NCBI RefSeq assembly: GCF_963662255.1
Contig: NC_085049.1
Span: 51,934,158-51,998,157, forward strand
Length of the DNA stretch: 64,000 bases
Reading direction: 5' to 3'
Origin: Cinclus cinclus
Taxonomy: Eukaryota; Chordata; Aves; Passeriformes; Cinclidae
Shown here: one piece after another, positions 35,447 to 49,200 of the stretch
How the letters are laid out: each line of letters opens with the position of its first letter
Numbering within the stretch: position 1 is the first letter of the stretch
The notes under the pieces: generated by a model
Told to the model about the DNA's origin: nothing
The model's database searches: none
What the model saw: the letters and a program-made list of their open reading frames with translations, nothing else
Translations under genes and position numbers: made by a program

Positions 35447-38400
35447 ACCTTGTTTTCATGAGTAAAAAACAGAAATCTGTGGATTCTTTGGGCCAATGAG
35501 ACTGGATAAAATCATGTGTAAAACAATAAAAGCGGGAAAGTACTTATGTAGAGGATTATTTTCATAATTATTTGTCTTCCAAAAGACAATATTTTTCTTC
35601 ATGGTCTATAAACAGATTTATTTGGAGCATTTTCTTTCTCACAAAACTGTTTTAACACCTGGTTAAATGACAAATGTATTCTCCCAATAGAGGTACCACA
35701 GCTGAGAAAGGACTATAGTCTGGAAAGTTTTACCCTCGGTGAGGATTGATTCAGACACTCTATCTTTCAAGTTTGTATTGTGTCTGTGACATAACTAGAC
35801 ATCTTGGGCTGTTGTGAGGAATTCTGTGTTTGGGGCTCAAGAAAAAAAAGCAGGCAGTCATTCATTTCATATATCAGAAGTAACCTAGAGGGGGTTGACT
35901 TATTTTGGCAACTATGATCTGCTGGGGATTACAACTGAAATTCAATCTACTTGGCAGAAATAAGAGACGTGGTTTACCTTTTGGGCCATATTTATCACTT
36001 TGAAAAAAAAAAAGATTTACTGTGTTTGTCATTATTATAAACACTAGAAAACTCTGATAAACCTAAGATGCCTGAATGATATTTCCCAAAAATAAGTTCC
36101 AAATTTTTAACATTGTCTCTGGAAGAAGGAAAAGATTCTGATCTTGATGATGTCCTTGTGATAAGGCCTCTGTTACTTAGAAGATGTGTTTTCTGATTAT
36201 ATAAAATAGTAAAGACATGGATTTTTTCTTTAAATACCAGTCCACTATCCTTCTCTTCTTCCAGCTCACCACCATTTTGACTTGTTCTCTTTTTCTGGAA
36301 GCATGAACCGAGAAGAATAATATGAAAAGTAAACAGAAACTCCTCCTAATCACACAGACATTTTCTACTTTCCACATAGAACTGGGGAAGTGAAGTGATA
36401 TAACATTTGATTATCTGGACCTTTAATGTAAGTTTCGCATAAGACATTAATGGATATTAATGTTTTTTATCTTTATCTCTAAATTTGCACTTCACAGAAG
36501 CAAACACTCTATATTAGTATAGATAATGGCCTTCATACAATAGGTATTCACAAAATCTGGGTGAAAATGTACATTTTACTTTACAGATTTCAATCAGTTT
36601 AAATGTTTCTAATCTCTCTGGATGAATTTGCTAAGAATCTTCATGATTCCTTTTCATTGCCATTTTATTAAAGCATTTCTTTGAATGCATGAGGGTATTC
36701 ATTTTATTTCATTTTTACAAGCTTACATTCAAAATATAGTCATTACTTTTTCATTTCAATGTATAACCTTGAGGACAAGTTTACAATTGTACACACTTCC
36801 AGAAATTCTGTCTGGTGGAGGCTGAACTAATTTACATTTTTTTTTCTCAGCTGGCTGAAATCAATGTCAATTTTAATGTTACTTTTATGTCAGGGAGGAG
36901 ATGTTAACCCTATCGGAGGATTTTCCTACTAATATAGTTAGGAAAAACAAGGATCTTCTAAGTGCAAACTATCATTAGACTTATAATTTCTTCAGGAATT
37001 CAGAGAATTATGTGAAGACAAACATACTAGAGAGCATGAGGATGAAACTCACCAAAATTTGCAATTAAATACACTGAAAATCTATAAGAAAGATCTTAGA
37101 TATCCCTCAGTTATTCATTTTAATGCTTCTTAAATGCATGATGTTAATGTACAAATATGAGACCGAAAGTATATGTGAATGTGTATTTTTACATAATTTT
37201 GAGTGTCATCTGATTTTCCCTGAAAACCAGTTTCTAACAGCAAATTGCACTAATTTTGTTTTCTTTTTTTTTTGTTCTTTACCCAATCTACCTAATATTT
37301 TTATTAGTAAGAATATGATCCAGAGCCTGCAGATTGCTGTACAATTAACACAGAAAACAATGCATTGTGTTATGTTGCTATCTGGGCAGTTCTTCATATA
37401 TGGGTTAATTTACCTCTGAAGCCACAAATTTTGTCCTAGCTAAAATCCATACAGGAGACAATTTCTTGCAAATAACAGGTGTTTTTTTTGGTCTTTTGAG
37501 GTTTTTTTGACATCTTACTAAACACACTTGTAGTTTGAAAAGAAGTTATACTTTTCTTGATTCATGGATCATAATATATTTCTTTTATTTCATTGATATA
37601 AGGTTTTTCATAAATTAAATTCTTTCATTATTTTTAAGTCTGTATAATCAGACATCTTATTTTTCCATCATATTTTTCCCTTTATCTTAAGGTCATGAAC
37701 TTCTTCTAGTGAACTATTTCTACATATATTTTTCAAAGTATTTTTTTAACAGTCAAAAGCATTTTTAAAAGGTTGTTTTTGTGTGGAGATCCCTGTTTCA
37801 TGAAAGGACAAAAAACACACACTGACTGGCATGTTGGGTTGTTTAGTAATTTTCAGTCTCACAGGTATGTTGTAAGAAAGGAGGAAAAGAAAAAAAGCTA
37901 AGGTAAAACTTACAGTTAATGAGAAATTGCACAATTCTCTCTGGGCAGAGGATAAAATGAAGGAGTTCCTGAACTTCTGCAGTACTTAGAGAAACTCACA
38001 GGCTTCTACCCGATATTTCACTTAAAAATTATGTACTTGTAATTTTATTAGCTACATGAGAGAGAGTTATTTGGAAAAAAACCAAACAGTACTAAGACTA
38101 AAGCATTGTTCCTAAGTTGTGCCATGCCTAACCTTTTTGAGACAGTCCCTCTACTTCATGAAGTCCATGAAACCTCAACTAAAATTCTTTTTCAGTTTTA
38201 TTGCTTTTGGAGAATTAAATTAAATTAAACCCCAGTCTCTAGTAGCATACTTGTACTTTCTCTTTTCCCATGTGTTCGTGGCTTACCTTGCCCTGATGCT
38301 GTATACAAAGTTAAAAAATTATAGAATTCCCCATGTCTATCAACTGGTACTAATATTTTTTGCATTGAAGTTGTGCCTCACCTTGCAAATAACTCTAGAC

Positions 38401-38684
38401 TTTGTGATCTGACAAACTCTGAAAGATTTAAAACCCATATATGTTTTCCAGGTTCCGGATGAAAGCCCTAAGCACTTTTGCTGTCCTTCAGTAACCATTC
38501 CTGAAAGCCTAGTGACCTTGACCATGACTGAATGTAGAATTTAAGCTGGAAAAACAACTGGATGGTAGACTAACTATATTTTAAGAAATTACACCAGTGG
38601 TTATGTTTTCTCTTTCCAGTGTTCATTAGGTTGGAAAAGATAAGTCACAGTGGTGTCAATTTGGGTGTTGCTGTATCTACACGT
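35447..38684. other. AT-rich noncoding DNA
   Basis: No gene, CR1 fragment or long tandem repeat was seen. The longest frames (98 codons at 37123-37419 plus, 66 codons at 36177-36377 minus) are hydrophobic and unsupported. Confidence 0.5.
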
Positions 38685-38719
38685 GTATCGTATCGTATCG
38701 TATCGTATCGTATCGTATG
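38685..38719 (+). repeat. (GTATC)7 microsatellite with CpG at each unit boundary
   Basis: Seven near-perfect GTATC pentamers place a CpG every five bases. This is a dense CpG patch in otherwise CpG-poor DNA. Confidence 0.95.
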
Positions 38720-41700
38720 TCATTACTGTCATTTGACAAGTGAATAGGAAACATATCAGTATTTTCTGACTAATTATAGTATTATTTGGATGTCCTCATT
38801 AAACATTTAATTTGTACAATTTACTGTAGTAGTAGCCTTCTTATTGGTCAGGATGGGATTTCATGCACAGAAAAAATATATCTTGAATCATATTTTTGTT
38901 GCTCTCATTAATCCATTTGTATGAGTTAGATAACTAGACTATATCCAAATTTAAAAGCACACATTGTCTTTGTAATATGGGTGGGTAGAAAAGAAAAGAA
39001 TATAAAATATTGCATCTTTGAACATATTTTCATCAAAAATTTCTAATTAATCATGTATATATGAATGAAAATTTGCCATGGTTCCATTGTGAAAATATGT
39101 CCTTGTTATATTCTTTTACTGTCACATGGATAGAAGGTAGTATTTCCATTTTAATTTTGTTTTAAAAATAATTCTGAATTCAATATAACACTACTGCTCT
39201 TTTTTACTAAACCTGCAAAGATATTTTTGGGTCTGTGATGATATTGCTTTTATACTTCAAGAAACTCTGGAATAAAGACAGAACATGAACGTATCCATTA
39301 AAGATTTCACATTATAGCTTTAACTGTAGATCAAATCCTTGGCACATCTGGTAATTTTGTAAACATCATTTAGTACTATAATAATACATACTTATATCTC
39401 AGTATGTTGTCAGTGTGGGTTGAATGGCTTTCATCCAATCTGGCAACCCCATTTGATGTTGACACTCTATACTTTTATAATACTTTCCCTTTCTGTCATG
39501 TACTAACACTCACAGAGACTATAAAAAAAAATCCTGTACAAAAATTTTACATTTTTAGGAATAGATTGGTATTGTGTATATCTGTGTTAAGTTTATTATA
39601 AAGTAACCCTTAGCCTCAGAACAGGTAATTTAGAGAGTAGTAAATGTACTTAATTGTGTTTAAAATATGTGAGAAATTTTGAGTGAATTAATTAAAAAAT
39701 GTTGTACAGTACCCATGTGAAATGTACAGTACCCAGTACCATGACAGTACCACCCTGCCATGAACGGCAACCCATGATGTTCGAAATATAATTAGGAATA
39801 AAAGAATATTACACTAATTATAAACCTCTTGATATAACATATCTTATTAAACACAAACCTTATCAGAATATAGAAATATATATATTATCATTTAATACAT
39901 ATTTGTTTAAATTGTAGAAAATTACATACATATATAGGAAGAGAAAGTGGCTTATAAGAAGGGTTTATCAAGTGAATAATGCTGTTATTTAGACTGTGTA
40001 AAAGAAAGAGAATTCTGGAAATTTCATAGGATTTATTCAAGGTGTGCAAATTTTTGATATTTCTATTTTGGCAGTCAAATAGAATCTCAAGTAATAGTAG
40101 ATTAACCCAAAATACAGAAGACAGAAATATTTTACATGTATTTTATTTAAATATCAAGCAAAAAGAAAGGCAATTCATTGTCTGGGAAGGGAAATAGTAG
40201 TACTTGTTTTTCAATTTGATAAAGTATTTTTACACAGTCTTATAAACAATTGAATTGGCAAAGTTCAAATCAATAATCTTATCTTTTAGGTAGATGCATT
40301 TCTCAAGCCTTGGATTTTATATAGACTGAAATTATGTGCTAAAGAAGAAATACATTGATCTGTACATCACCTTTTTCTGCAATTAGATGCCTTCTCTTAC
40401 TTAATCATTTGTGACTGTTCTTCAAACACTAGCCAGTTTTAATGAGCACAAATTGAGGTTTTTTTCCTAATTTATTCCCTGCTGTCACGCTTGAAAATTG
40501 TGTACTTAAGTGCTAAAAAGAGTATTTCAGATATTTTCAAGTACTATGCAAATACTTGGGTTCTAAATGGAGTATTCTGTACTACTTGGTAACATCTGGA
40601 TATAAATAATATCTTTAGGGAAATAAAAGGTGGAAAAAGAATCTTCAAAGAAAGATATGTACCTATATTATATAGAGATAAGAAAATATTGTTTTATGGA
40701 TAAGTTTTTATAAATACTGGATTTGTGCAGCTGATACATCCCTTTTTGCATTGGTTGGGTTTAATTTTTTTTAATCAAGTTTTAAAATCTTCTTTGATAA
40801 CAGATGATGCTTTAAGGTAAATCAAAAGTTATGGAAGCAATGGAAGTCTTTATGAATATGCTTTCAATTTACAGCTGGAGCCTCTGTACAAATATCTCCA
40901 GAACTGACCAACAGTCTCAGTAACCAATGTCAGTAACCTGCACACTCACACCTAGTTTTGATGGCTACTTTCCATATTTTCATGCAACTCAATATATTGT
41001 GATAAGGTCTTTAGAGACTGTTTAATGTTTTAAGGTAAGTAGGACTCTAAACTAGTGATGATGAGAGACAGAGACAGTTGTGAACAGCCCTGTGTGAGAA
41101 AGGCAGACAGGATGGTTGAGCAGAGGGTCTGAAATTATGTGAATGGAAACGAATGAAAAGTCAACAATATAGAGATCAGGAGGGCTCACCTGCATCATTT
41201 ACATATAAACAAGGAAGTGGCCACAAGTCACCATTACAGAAAAAGAGCTAACCAGACTGCCTCTGGGAAATCAACAGATTGAGGTGCCTCTCTCAAATGC
41301 ATAAATTTTCCCCTCAGCAAAACTCTGATTCAGCTATACCTGGAGCATGTTACACAAAATCTAAACTGCATTAATTGTAAACGTTCAACAAAAAATGGAA
41401 AGAAAAGCTATAAGACATTTTCTTATATTATTTGGTAGACCATTCTCAGTCATAAGTAAACATGTAATATTAATTAATATTGAAGAATAAATACATATTA
41501 AAGACTTAAAAATTGTTCAAAGCACTAAACATGTCTTTCATGACTTTAAAGAAGTTATGAAACTGTCTTCTGTGTCTAGTAGACAGTAATAGTCCTTTAA
41601 CAAAAAATATAATAGTCACTTGATTACAGAAACATGATAAACTTAGCTCTTCTTTCCTACTGACTGCTCTTATTTGTAGATCTTATATGAACATATAGCC

Positions 41701-42943
41701 ATTGAATAATATTTGACTTTATTTGTGAAATCTGTAAGATGTGTAAGAATCTGAAGTAAGCATCTTTTCAGTGTATAACCCAACCATTTTGCTTTTGCTG
41801 ATTTCTAAACTCAGACAAGTTTAAAAATTTTGGAATTTTTTAAGTGATCCCTCAATTTAGAGCACTATATTTGGTCTGTTAAAATATTAAATTATGTTCT
41901 CTGTTAAAGCTGGCTGCAGTTGAAGCCTTAGTAAATGGTCTTCTTTCATGGGAAGAAGGGGGAAGAAGGAGTGCTTCAAATTGTAAGGTAATGGAGCATA
42001 AAATGTTCATTATTTAGCACTCTTTGAATGATAAGAGATTAGTTATTGTAATTCCATATTTTTGTAGTATCCTACAACTTCAGAAAGACTAACCTTTTAT
42101 AATGCACTCTTACAGATTATTTGAAAATGAGCTTTCATTTAAACAGTCTCATATAGTGCCTTTTGAAAATCAGATTTCTTCAGCATATTTGATACCAGCA
42201 TTATTCTTAATGTAGATATACACAACTACATGGAAGCAGAAACAATAAATACTGTTTCATCTTAAAACAACGGAATAAAAACTTTTCATTTGAAAATTAA
42301 AATAAGTTTTAGACAAACAGGCATTAAAATTGAAAAATGTGAAATTTTCCCCCCTCTTATTCAATATCCAAAAACATAGTAATTTCGCCCTCATCAAATA
42401 TTTGATTTCTTTTCTTTGCAAAATCAGTCAATTCATCAAGGAAAAACCTTGAGGCTTTTTGTATATTTTATAAGTAAGAACACAGATTATTTCAGAAGAA
42501 ACCATTAATTAACTGGATTAACAACCATTAACCAATTTGCTAATTAATAACTTCATTGACTGGGTTAACCTATCAATTTTTGTAGGACAAGACTGAAGTG
42601 TAAAAATAACTGGAAAAAAAAATTCAAAAGAAAACAAAACCATGATTTTTCACATCCCAAGATTTCTGTACCTCATTTTTATAATAATAAGCCATAATTA
42701 GCCATAGAGACCTATTAAACTGCATGTTTATTTATATTCTATATACAATTTGTTTTTAAGATTTTTACGACTACCCTAGGATAATTTTCCTTGCTTCTGC
42801 AAGTAGCCACATGAAGACTGTTGCACCATAGGTTCCAGGGCTCTAATTCTACAAATCTCATTCACAGAAAATCCATTGGTAAGAAGGTGGTAAGAAAAAA
42901 ATAAAAAAAACCCCATAATTAAATTAAACATAGGGATATTTAT
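38720..42943. other. AT-rich noncoding DNA
   Basis: No recognisable gene or interspersed repeat. A small duplication (tgtacagtaccca, twice) lies at 39703-39735. Confidence 0.5.
39703..39735 (+). repeat. Short direct repeat, 13-bp word twice
   Basis: tgtacagtaccca occurs at 39703-39715 and 39723-39735, and is followed by two further 'agtacc' copies. It contains the palindromic GTAC core. It is a local duplication with no evident function. Confidence 0.8.
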
Positions 42944-43100
42944 ATAATCACAGAACGGTCTGGGTTCCAATACCAGAACCTTCATCTAATTCCAAAGCCC
43001 CTGCCATGGGCAGAGCTGCCACCCACTGCAGCAGGTTGCTCAAAGCCCCGTCCAGCCTGGCCTTGAACACTTCCAGGAATGGGATAAATTCTCTGGAGTT
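42944..43100 (-). mobile_element. CR1 LINE 3'-end fragment
   Basis: Plus-strand words 'ataatcacagaacggtctggg', 'cccctgccatgggcagagctgccacccac', 'gcaggttgctcaaagccccgtccagcctggcc' and 'ttgaacacttccaggaatggga' are the antisense of the CR1 3' UTR end. Only about 155 bp are kept, in good order and with low divergence relative to the other copies. Confidence 0.93.
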
Positions 43101-43637
43101 ATTACTAGCATTCTTACTGGGTATAGTTTGCTAGCATAACCCCCTTTGGAAGCGGAGGATGTGTGAAGCAGAATTTGTGGTGGTTCTAACTCTGTTCAGT
43201 ATTTTAATGAAATACTTGTATAATGTAATAAGAAATAGTCTATTTCCAGACAATTCAAAACTCAGCTCCTCAAAAAACTGAGGTAATCTGGCATGTTCTA
43301 AGACATACAAGGAGATAAAATAGTTTTCAAACACATTATAGGCCAATGAAGGAAAAAAAAGTAGCCTTCTCTGTAATGGATTAATGGAACGAGAACTAAT
43401 GTGTAGATTAAAAAGATTCAGAAAATTTAAAAACTTGCACAAAATAACAAAAAAAAAAAAAACAAAAACTAAGATAAAGGATATGGGAGCATGCCATTTG
43501 CCAGTTCCATAGAACATATTAGGAGTGGGATATTCCTGACAGGTATACAACTAATAACGGCCTTAGATTGGAAACTTATTATATCTTTTGAGAGATGTTC
43601 TTTTTCTGTGAGAAAAATGTGAGGTTGCTCTTATTTC

Positions 43638-43654
43638 AAAAAAAAAAAAAAAAA
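43638..43654 (+). repeat. Poly-A run (A17)
   Basis: An uninterrupted run of 17 adenines, with no recognisable retrocopy upstream. Confidence 0.85.
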
Positions 43655-45053
43655 GTAGACAAAGTAGCTCTTCTCTTTAAAACTGCGACAGAGAGATACA
43701 AAAGCTGGCTGAGAAAATCTTGTAATCTTAGAATGATTCACTGTTTATTAAATATATGTTCTCCTTTAGAGTTTGATGGGTATTAGCCAGCTCTTCAACA
43801 GTTACTAGATAGTAACCAGCACAATACCTCTGAAAACTGTCACCTTTAGCTTTAGGACAACTTGTCAATCCCAATGCACCAAGCCCAGCCAGTCACTGGA
43901 CTTTGGTCAGTGTATGGTATTCGGGGTTCTGGAGCTCAACTCTCTGCACAATTTTTCGTTCTGTTTTGGTGGTTTGGTTTGATTTGGTTTGATTGGTTGG
44001 GTTTCTTTGTATTTCTTCCTGATTTGCAAGTTTTATTCCATGCTGTAATCAACATGAAATTTCTTCAGTTTCAGGTGTCAGGTCACTTGGAAGCCCATTT
44101 TTCATGTCACTTTGCTAAGCCCTATTGTTTAAGATACGAGATGAGATTTCTAAATGAAGTTCAATGTCTTCAAAAGAAAATTTATCCCAGCAAGGAAAGC
44201 AGACTGAAAATCTTATGCATACCTTTATATAAAAACTCTGAAAAACCTAATGCTGCTTTTCAGTTGGAGCTATAACTAGTGCCGTAACACTGCTTAAATA
44301 TAATTTATTAATTAAAATTCAGATATTAGAAGCACTGAGGAAGAACTTTGGCAAATTGAAAAGAGAAAGTACAATATAAACAAAAAAAATTAAAGATCAA
44401 AAAATTAGAACAATAATGAGAACTTCCCCAGTGCCAACCCTTCAAGAACTTTGAAATCATTGCAGACAAGGGGTGATAATTATGATGGTGTGGTGGTGAT
44501 CTTTGTTTTTAATTAATCAGAGAAACATGCATCTACAGACATGTTAACATCTTAATTTCTTATTTACTTGCACAATATATTTCACAATTAATGTCTCCTC
44601 CACTTCCCAGATTCTATTTCCATTGATATATCTTGATAAAATATAAATAATCTTGAAGGCAACTGATAGAAGTAACAAAATTATAAAACAAAACTTAGAT
44701 ATTTTTAGTAATCATTGAAGTTGATAGAACAGTAGTATAGTATTTTCTGAGGCTGGAAATTCTAGTAGTGTGTATGTTTAGTGATTTAGTGAGTATATTA
44801 TTTGGTATTCTGAATGTACCACATTTCCACAGTACATGAATAAATGTAATATTTACTAGGAAAAAAAATAGATACATTAATTTTTTTTGGTGAAAACAAT
44901 CCTGGCTTAAAAAACAGTCATGATATAAAACTGAAAATGTAGTATATTAGAAGGCTTGGAATTTCAGGAAAGCTGAAGGCTGCTTAATCTAGCATTGAAA
45001 TAAAATATTTATTTGACATAGAGTTGAAAACAAAAATTGACAGGAAACCACAA

Positions 45054-45092
45054 GAACAAACAAACAAAAAAAACAAAAACAAAAACAAAAAC
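45054..45092 (+). repeat. A-rich (AAAAAC)n microsatellite
   Basis: AAAC units pass into an A8 run and then about three CAAAAA units. Confidence 0.85.
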
Positions 45093-45512
45093 TCCAACAA
45101 ATACAGCCAAACAATGAACCAATCAAAAAACCCCAAACAAATCACCTCACAAAAAATGAATTGGTGGCACATTCCAGTGTTAAATATGTTTGGTCCTAAT
45201 GGTCATTGCAAAAGGAGCAGTTCTCACATCTAGCCTATTCCTCTGTCATGCAGTGTTGCCTCCTCAATTCTGTCATTAGTGTGACCCCTCTGAGATCTGA
45301 GTATGCAGGAAATTTTTATTTCCTTCCTGCCCCATCCAGGCTTACTAGGCAGAATTAGTTTGTGAAGGGATCAGATAAGCACGTTATGGAGCAATAGAGC
45401 TAGAAGTAACATTCAGCTGAGAATGGAAGCAAGAAAAAGGGACTTAGTACAGTGAGTTCTTGAGATTTCCTCAGTTATATCACTACTATACAATCTATAA
45501 GTAATTGATGGT

Positions 45513-46232
45513 CTTATCTATCTATCTCTGTATGCATCATCTGTATCTATATCTAATCTAATCTATAATCTATCTCTATGTCTATCTCTATCATCTATAT
45601 TTATATCATCTATCTCTATATCTATCTATATCTATCTCTATATCTATCCATATCTATCTCATCTATATCTATATCTATATCTATATCTATATCTATATCT
45701 ATATCTATATCTATATCTATATCTATATCTATATCTATATCTATCTATATCTATATCTATATCTATATCTATATCTATATCTATATCTATATCTACATCT
45801 ATATCTATATCTACATCTATATCTATATCTATATCTATATCTATCTCTATATCTATCTATATCTATCTATCTATATCTATCTATCTATATCTATATATCT
45901 ATATCATATATCTATATCATCTATCTACATCTGTATCTATATCTATCTAATCTATAATCTGTATCTATATAATCGTCTATCCAATCTATATAATCTATCT
46001 ATATCTATATCTATATCTATCTATATCTATCTATATCATCTATCTATATCTATCTATATCTATATCATCTATCTCTATATCTATATCTATATAATCTATA
46101 TTTATATAGATATCATCTATATCTATATCTATATATATGTTTATATCTATATCTATATCATCTATATCTATATCTATATCATCTATATTTATCTATATCT
46201 ATCATCTATATCTAATCATCTATCCAATCTAT

Positions 46233-46235
<3 letters not shown>
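45513..46235 (+). repeat. Interrupted (ATCT)/(ATATCT)n tract, about 720 bp
   Basis: The tract mixes ATCT tetramers and ATATCT hexamers with scattered single-base changes and a more homogeneous core of about 30 ATATCT hexamers (about 45665-45835). Frequent switching between 4-bp and 6-bp phasing indicates repeated slippage. The 238-codon open frame across it (Ile/Tyr/Ser only) is a product of the repeat. Confidence 0.97.

Positions 46236-46283
<48 letters not shown>
46236..46283 (+). repeat. (AT)24 microsatellite terminating the ATATCT tract
   Basis: Forty-eight bases of pure alternating AT directly follow the ATATCT tract. They can extrude as a cruciform and may be under-represented in sequencing. 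Confidence 0.95.
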
Positions 46284-46286
<3 letters not shown>

Positions 46287-49200
46287 TAACTTGATTTTAT
46301 GCTTGATATTAATGGAAATTGTATATGACATCAAGGGGGGGGAAATAAACCTTTTAAAACAATTCATATGTTATTGCTTTTAGTGGTATTTAATCTGCAA
46401 ATGATGGCACAGATAAAGAAGAGAGGAAAAAGGAACACCAAGAGAACTTTCGAAAATATTTTATCCTTTTTAAGGGGTATTTTTCTGTTAAGAAAGAAAA
46501 AAGAAACTTTTATTTTTGTGTATTTTGAAACCTCTCCAATGCACCACCAGGTAAACTCTCATCTCCTCAGCAGGAAAAAAGCACCTTATGATTACAAGTT
46601 GTCTTTTTTCTATGAGGAGCTTTAACTTCATTTCTTCCTTATTCAAACAGTTCCACACAATTATTTAGGAAACAGAAAGCTCCACAGAATTCATTTTGTT
46701 TTATAGAATCTGAGAGGACACAGCCAAGAGTAAGAGCCACGGAATATTAAAAATAAAGAGTTACAAAGTTATTAAAAGCCAGAGCAGGACACCAAATTTA
46801 TGACAGTTATGAAAATGTAAACTGAAGACAGACTATTTCTTGCTCAGACTAGGAAGCTGAAAAAATTACTATTAGACAATCATGCTTGCAGTTATTTTAC
46901 CATGTTCAGAGCTTGGTAAACTTAGCTTGATTTAGGTCAAAGCTGTTCCAATATATCAGAAATTATTCAGTTACAATTTACCCATTAACAGCAATTAACC
47001 TAATTGTACAACCACTGCCAATTTTCATTCATATGTGACAGTTAAAGGCCAGGAAGGCTAGGTTCTTTCTACATAGCCATAGAAATTAATAATTCTATGC
47101 TATTCCCTTAATTTTGAAGGAGAAAGATCACAATTTACTTTCTAGATCTTTGTGGTTTTTTTCTTTCAGATAGATGCTGTTCTCTCCTCTTGGAGAGGTA
47201 TTAGCTTTTAGTTACTATCTGTAATAAAAATGCACATACCCACTAAGAAATACACTCTAAATCCCAAGTTTTTATGATCTCTTAGTCTTTAATTTCTAAC
47301 ACCCTTAAGAATGTTTCTGTTACTGTCTGTGTACTGTCAGCTGTTCCATGTGACTTATATCTTCACTCCAGCAGTCCAATATATGCCATTCTAGCATTCA
47401 AGGGTGTAGTTCCCTGCAAGGAAAGTTCTTGTTCAGGACAAAAGTATGGCCATATAATTCCAGCTATCATAGAGAAAAACAAAATCTTGCAGATTTGTAC
47501 TTTTTCGACTATCTTTTAAAAAATAGCACTTAAAAATTACTCTATGATGACACACAGCCTATCAAAAAAATCAACTGACAGTGAACTGAATATTCAATTA
47601 CTGTTTTCAATTTAAAAAGTTATAAAGAAATCTTCTTTTGACAGGCAACCACTTTACAGAGTATTACTCTTCTTTGCAAGCGAAGTATTCTACATATTTC
47701 TCTCTACTCACTGAATGCAGTTTCCTGCCACTAAATAACTCAACTTAATTTTTCAATGTCAAATCATTGCTGATCCTGCATTCCTTGCCAGCTTTTGAAG
47801 CAGACTATTTGTTTTGCAGAAGCTGTCTGCAATATTTTATTGAAAAGCCAAGTATGTTATTCTTCCTACCAAATACAAAAAAAAAATTAAATACTTTTAA
47901 AGTAACAATGTGCTTTCTTTATGCAACATCTGTTAAACAGACATTTACCTTTTTAGTAACATTTCCCTTTCTCTCTGACACCTTTGAAGAACATAATTCT
48001 TCACTTCCTAGTCTCTTATCTAGTGACCATTACTCCAAGAAATTAGTGTCCCTCTACTAATTTCTAAGTGTAGGTGAGGCAAAGTTCACATTTAGTGGTA
48101 GTTTTTAATGTAATAAACTCTCTACAAATTGCTCTGAGGTTCTTACAGCCAAAGAACCATGTTCAGAGGTAAGAGATTTTGGGATCATCTCCCTTTCCTA
48201 AATAATTCTTGCAGTGCAATTCCTTAATAAAAGAGCCTAGTAAACAGACAATAAAATCTAAAGGTAATCTGCAAAACACAGAAATAAAAGTCTTTAAGGC
48301 AACTACATTGACTTCTGGCTGGTTTTATGTCTCCTTACATATAATGTAATCAACCTAAGAACTAAAAATTATCAAAGTAACATCATTGGTACTTTAAGAT
48401 TTGAAATATGCAATTAGATCCCGATCTAAGAATAATTCAGATTTTCCATGCATTCTCATGCAAATTTTCCATAGCACTTCCATGATTTCTCATCAGTAAC
48501 AATGATTTTATTACAAAGTTTCAGATTTTTTTTTTAAATAGCAGATATAATCAAAAGTATTTTAAAGGAGTTTTTATTTGCATAGGGAATTTTAGGATGA
48601 GGTTTGCATCTGCACCTAAATTGCACTCGGTTAAGCGTAGCAAATTTTCTGTAAACTCTACACCTGAAGCAGATGGAAGAAGATTTCATCAGGAGATCAA
48701 CTCTAACAAATTACAATAGTTTCTGATGCTCATCGACATTTTAATCAGATAAAAAGGATTTATTCCTGAAATACATCAATAAACACTATTGTCACCTCCT
48801 GAAATGCATTAGTTTATAGTCACTCAAGTAAAATATCTTGCACGTTTTTACTTTCTATATGTTCCTGTCTTATGTATAAATGTTACATGCATATAGGTGC
48901 CAATGATTTTATTAGCAACTACATACAAGCTCACCAAAATATAAACCAGAAAGTGATTTAATATGTCAAATCCTCTTTGTTAAGGATTTAACTTCCGAGT
49001 TCAACAAAAAAAAAGATGAATTAATGGTTATATTAGAAACTTCATTTTATTTTCTGCAAAATGCGGTACAATGTAATACCATCAGATAGATAAAGCAGAC
49101 AATGTGTAGTTAGACATTAGGAGCACTGTATTGTTTGAAGGTATAGAGAATAAAAATTTGTCATGTTTCTTCTTGTGACCAGAGGTAGAATGAATTGGAG

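Larger units (their letters stand above)
43101..45512. other. AT-rich noncoding DNA with simple A-rich runs
   Basis: The stretch includes a 17-A run (43638-43654) and an A-rich (AAAAC) tract (45054-45092). Two long open frames (139 codons minus at 43131-43550, 137 codons plus at 43862-44275) have no recognisable motif. Both include low-complexity translation of A/T-rich or (GATTTGGTTT)-like DNA, so neither is called. Confidence 0.5.

Noticed and set aside
34768..35499. Open frames of 165-242 codons on both strands
   Set aside because: They are translations of the CCTCT and CTTTT pentamer arrays. Pentamer repeats without stop codons stay open in every frame, so they are not evidence for a protein.
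43131..43550. 139-codon minus-strand open frame
   Set aside because: It begins just beyond a CR1 fragment and includes a Phe/Val run from an A-rich tract. It has no recognisable motif, and frames of this length occur by chance in 64 kb.
43862..44275. 137-codon plus-strand open frame
   Set aside because: The aromatic-rich middle comes from TTTGGTTTGATTGG-like low-complexity DNA. No domain, promoter or splice context supports it.
45578..46294. 238-codon open frame
   Set aside because: It is made almost only of Ile, Tyr, Ser and Leu encoded by the ATCT/ATATCT tract, so it is a microsatellite artefact.
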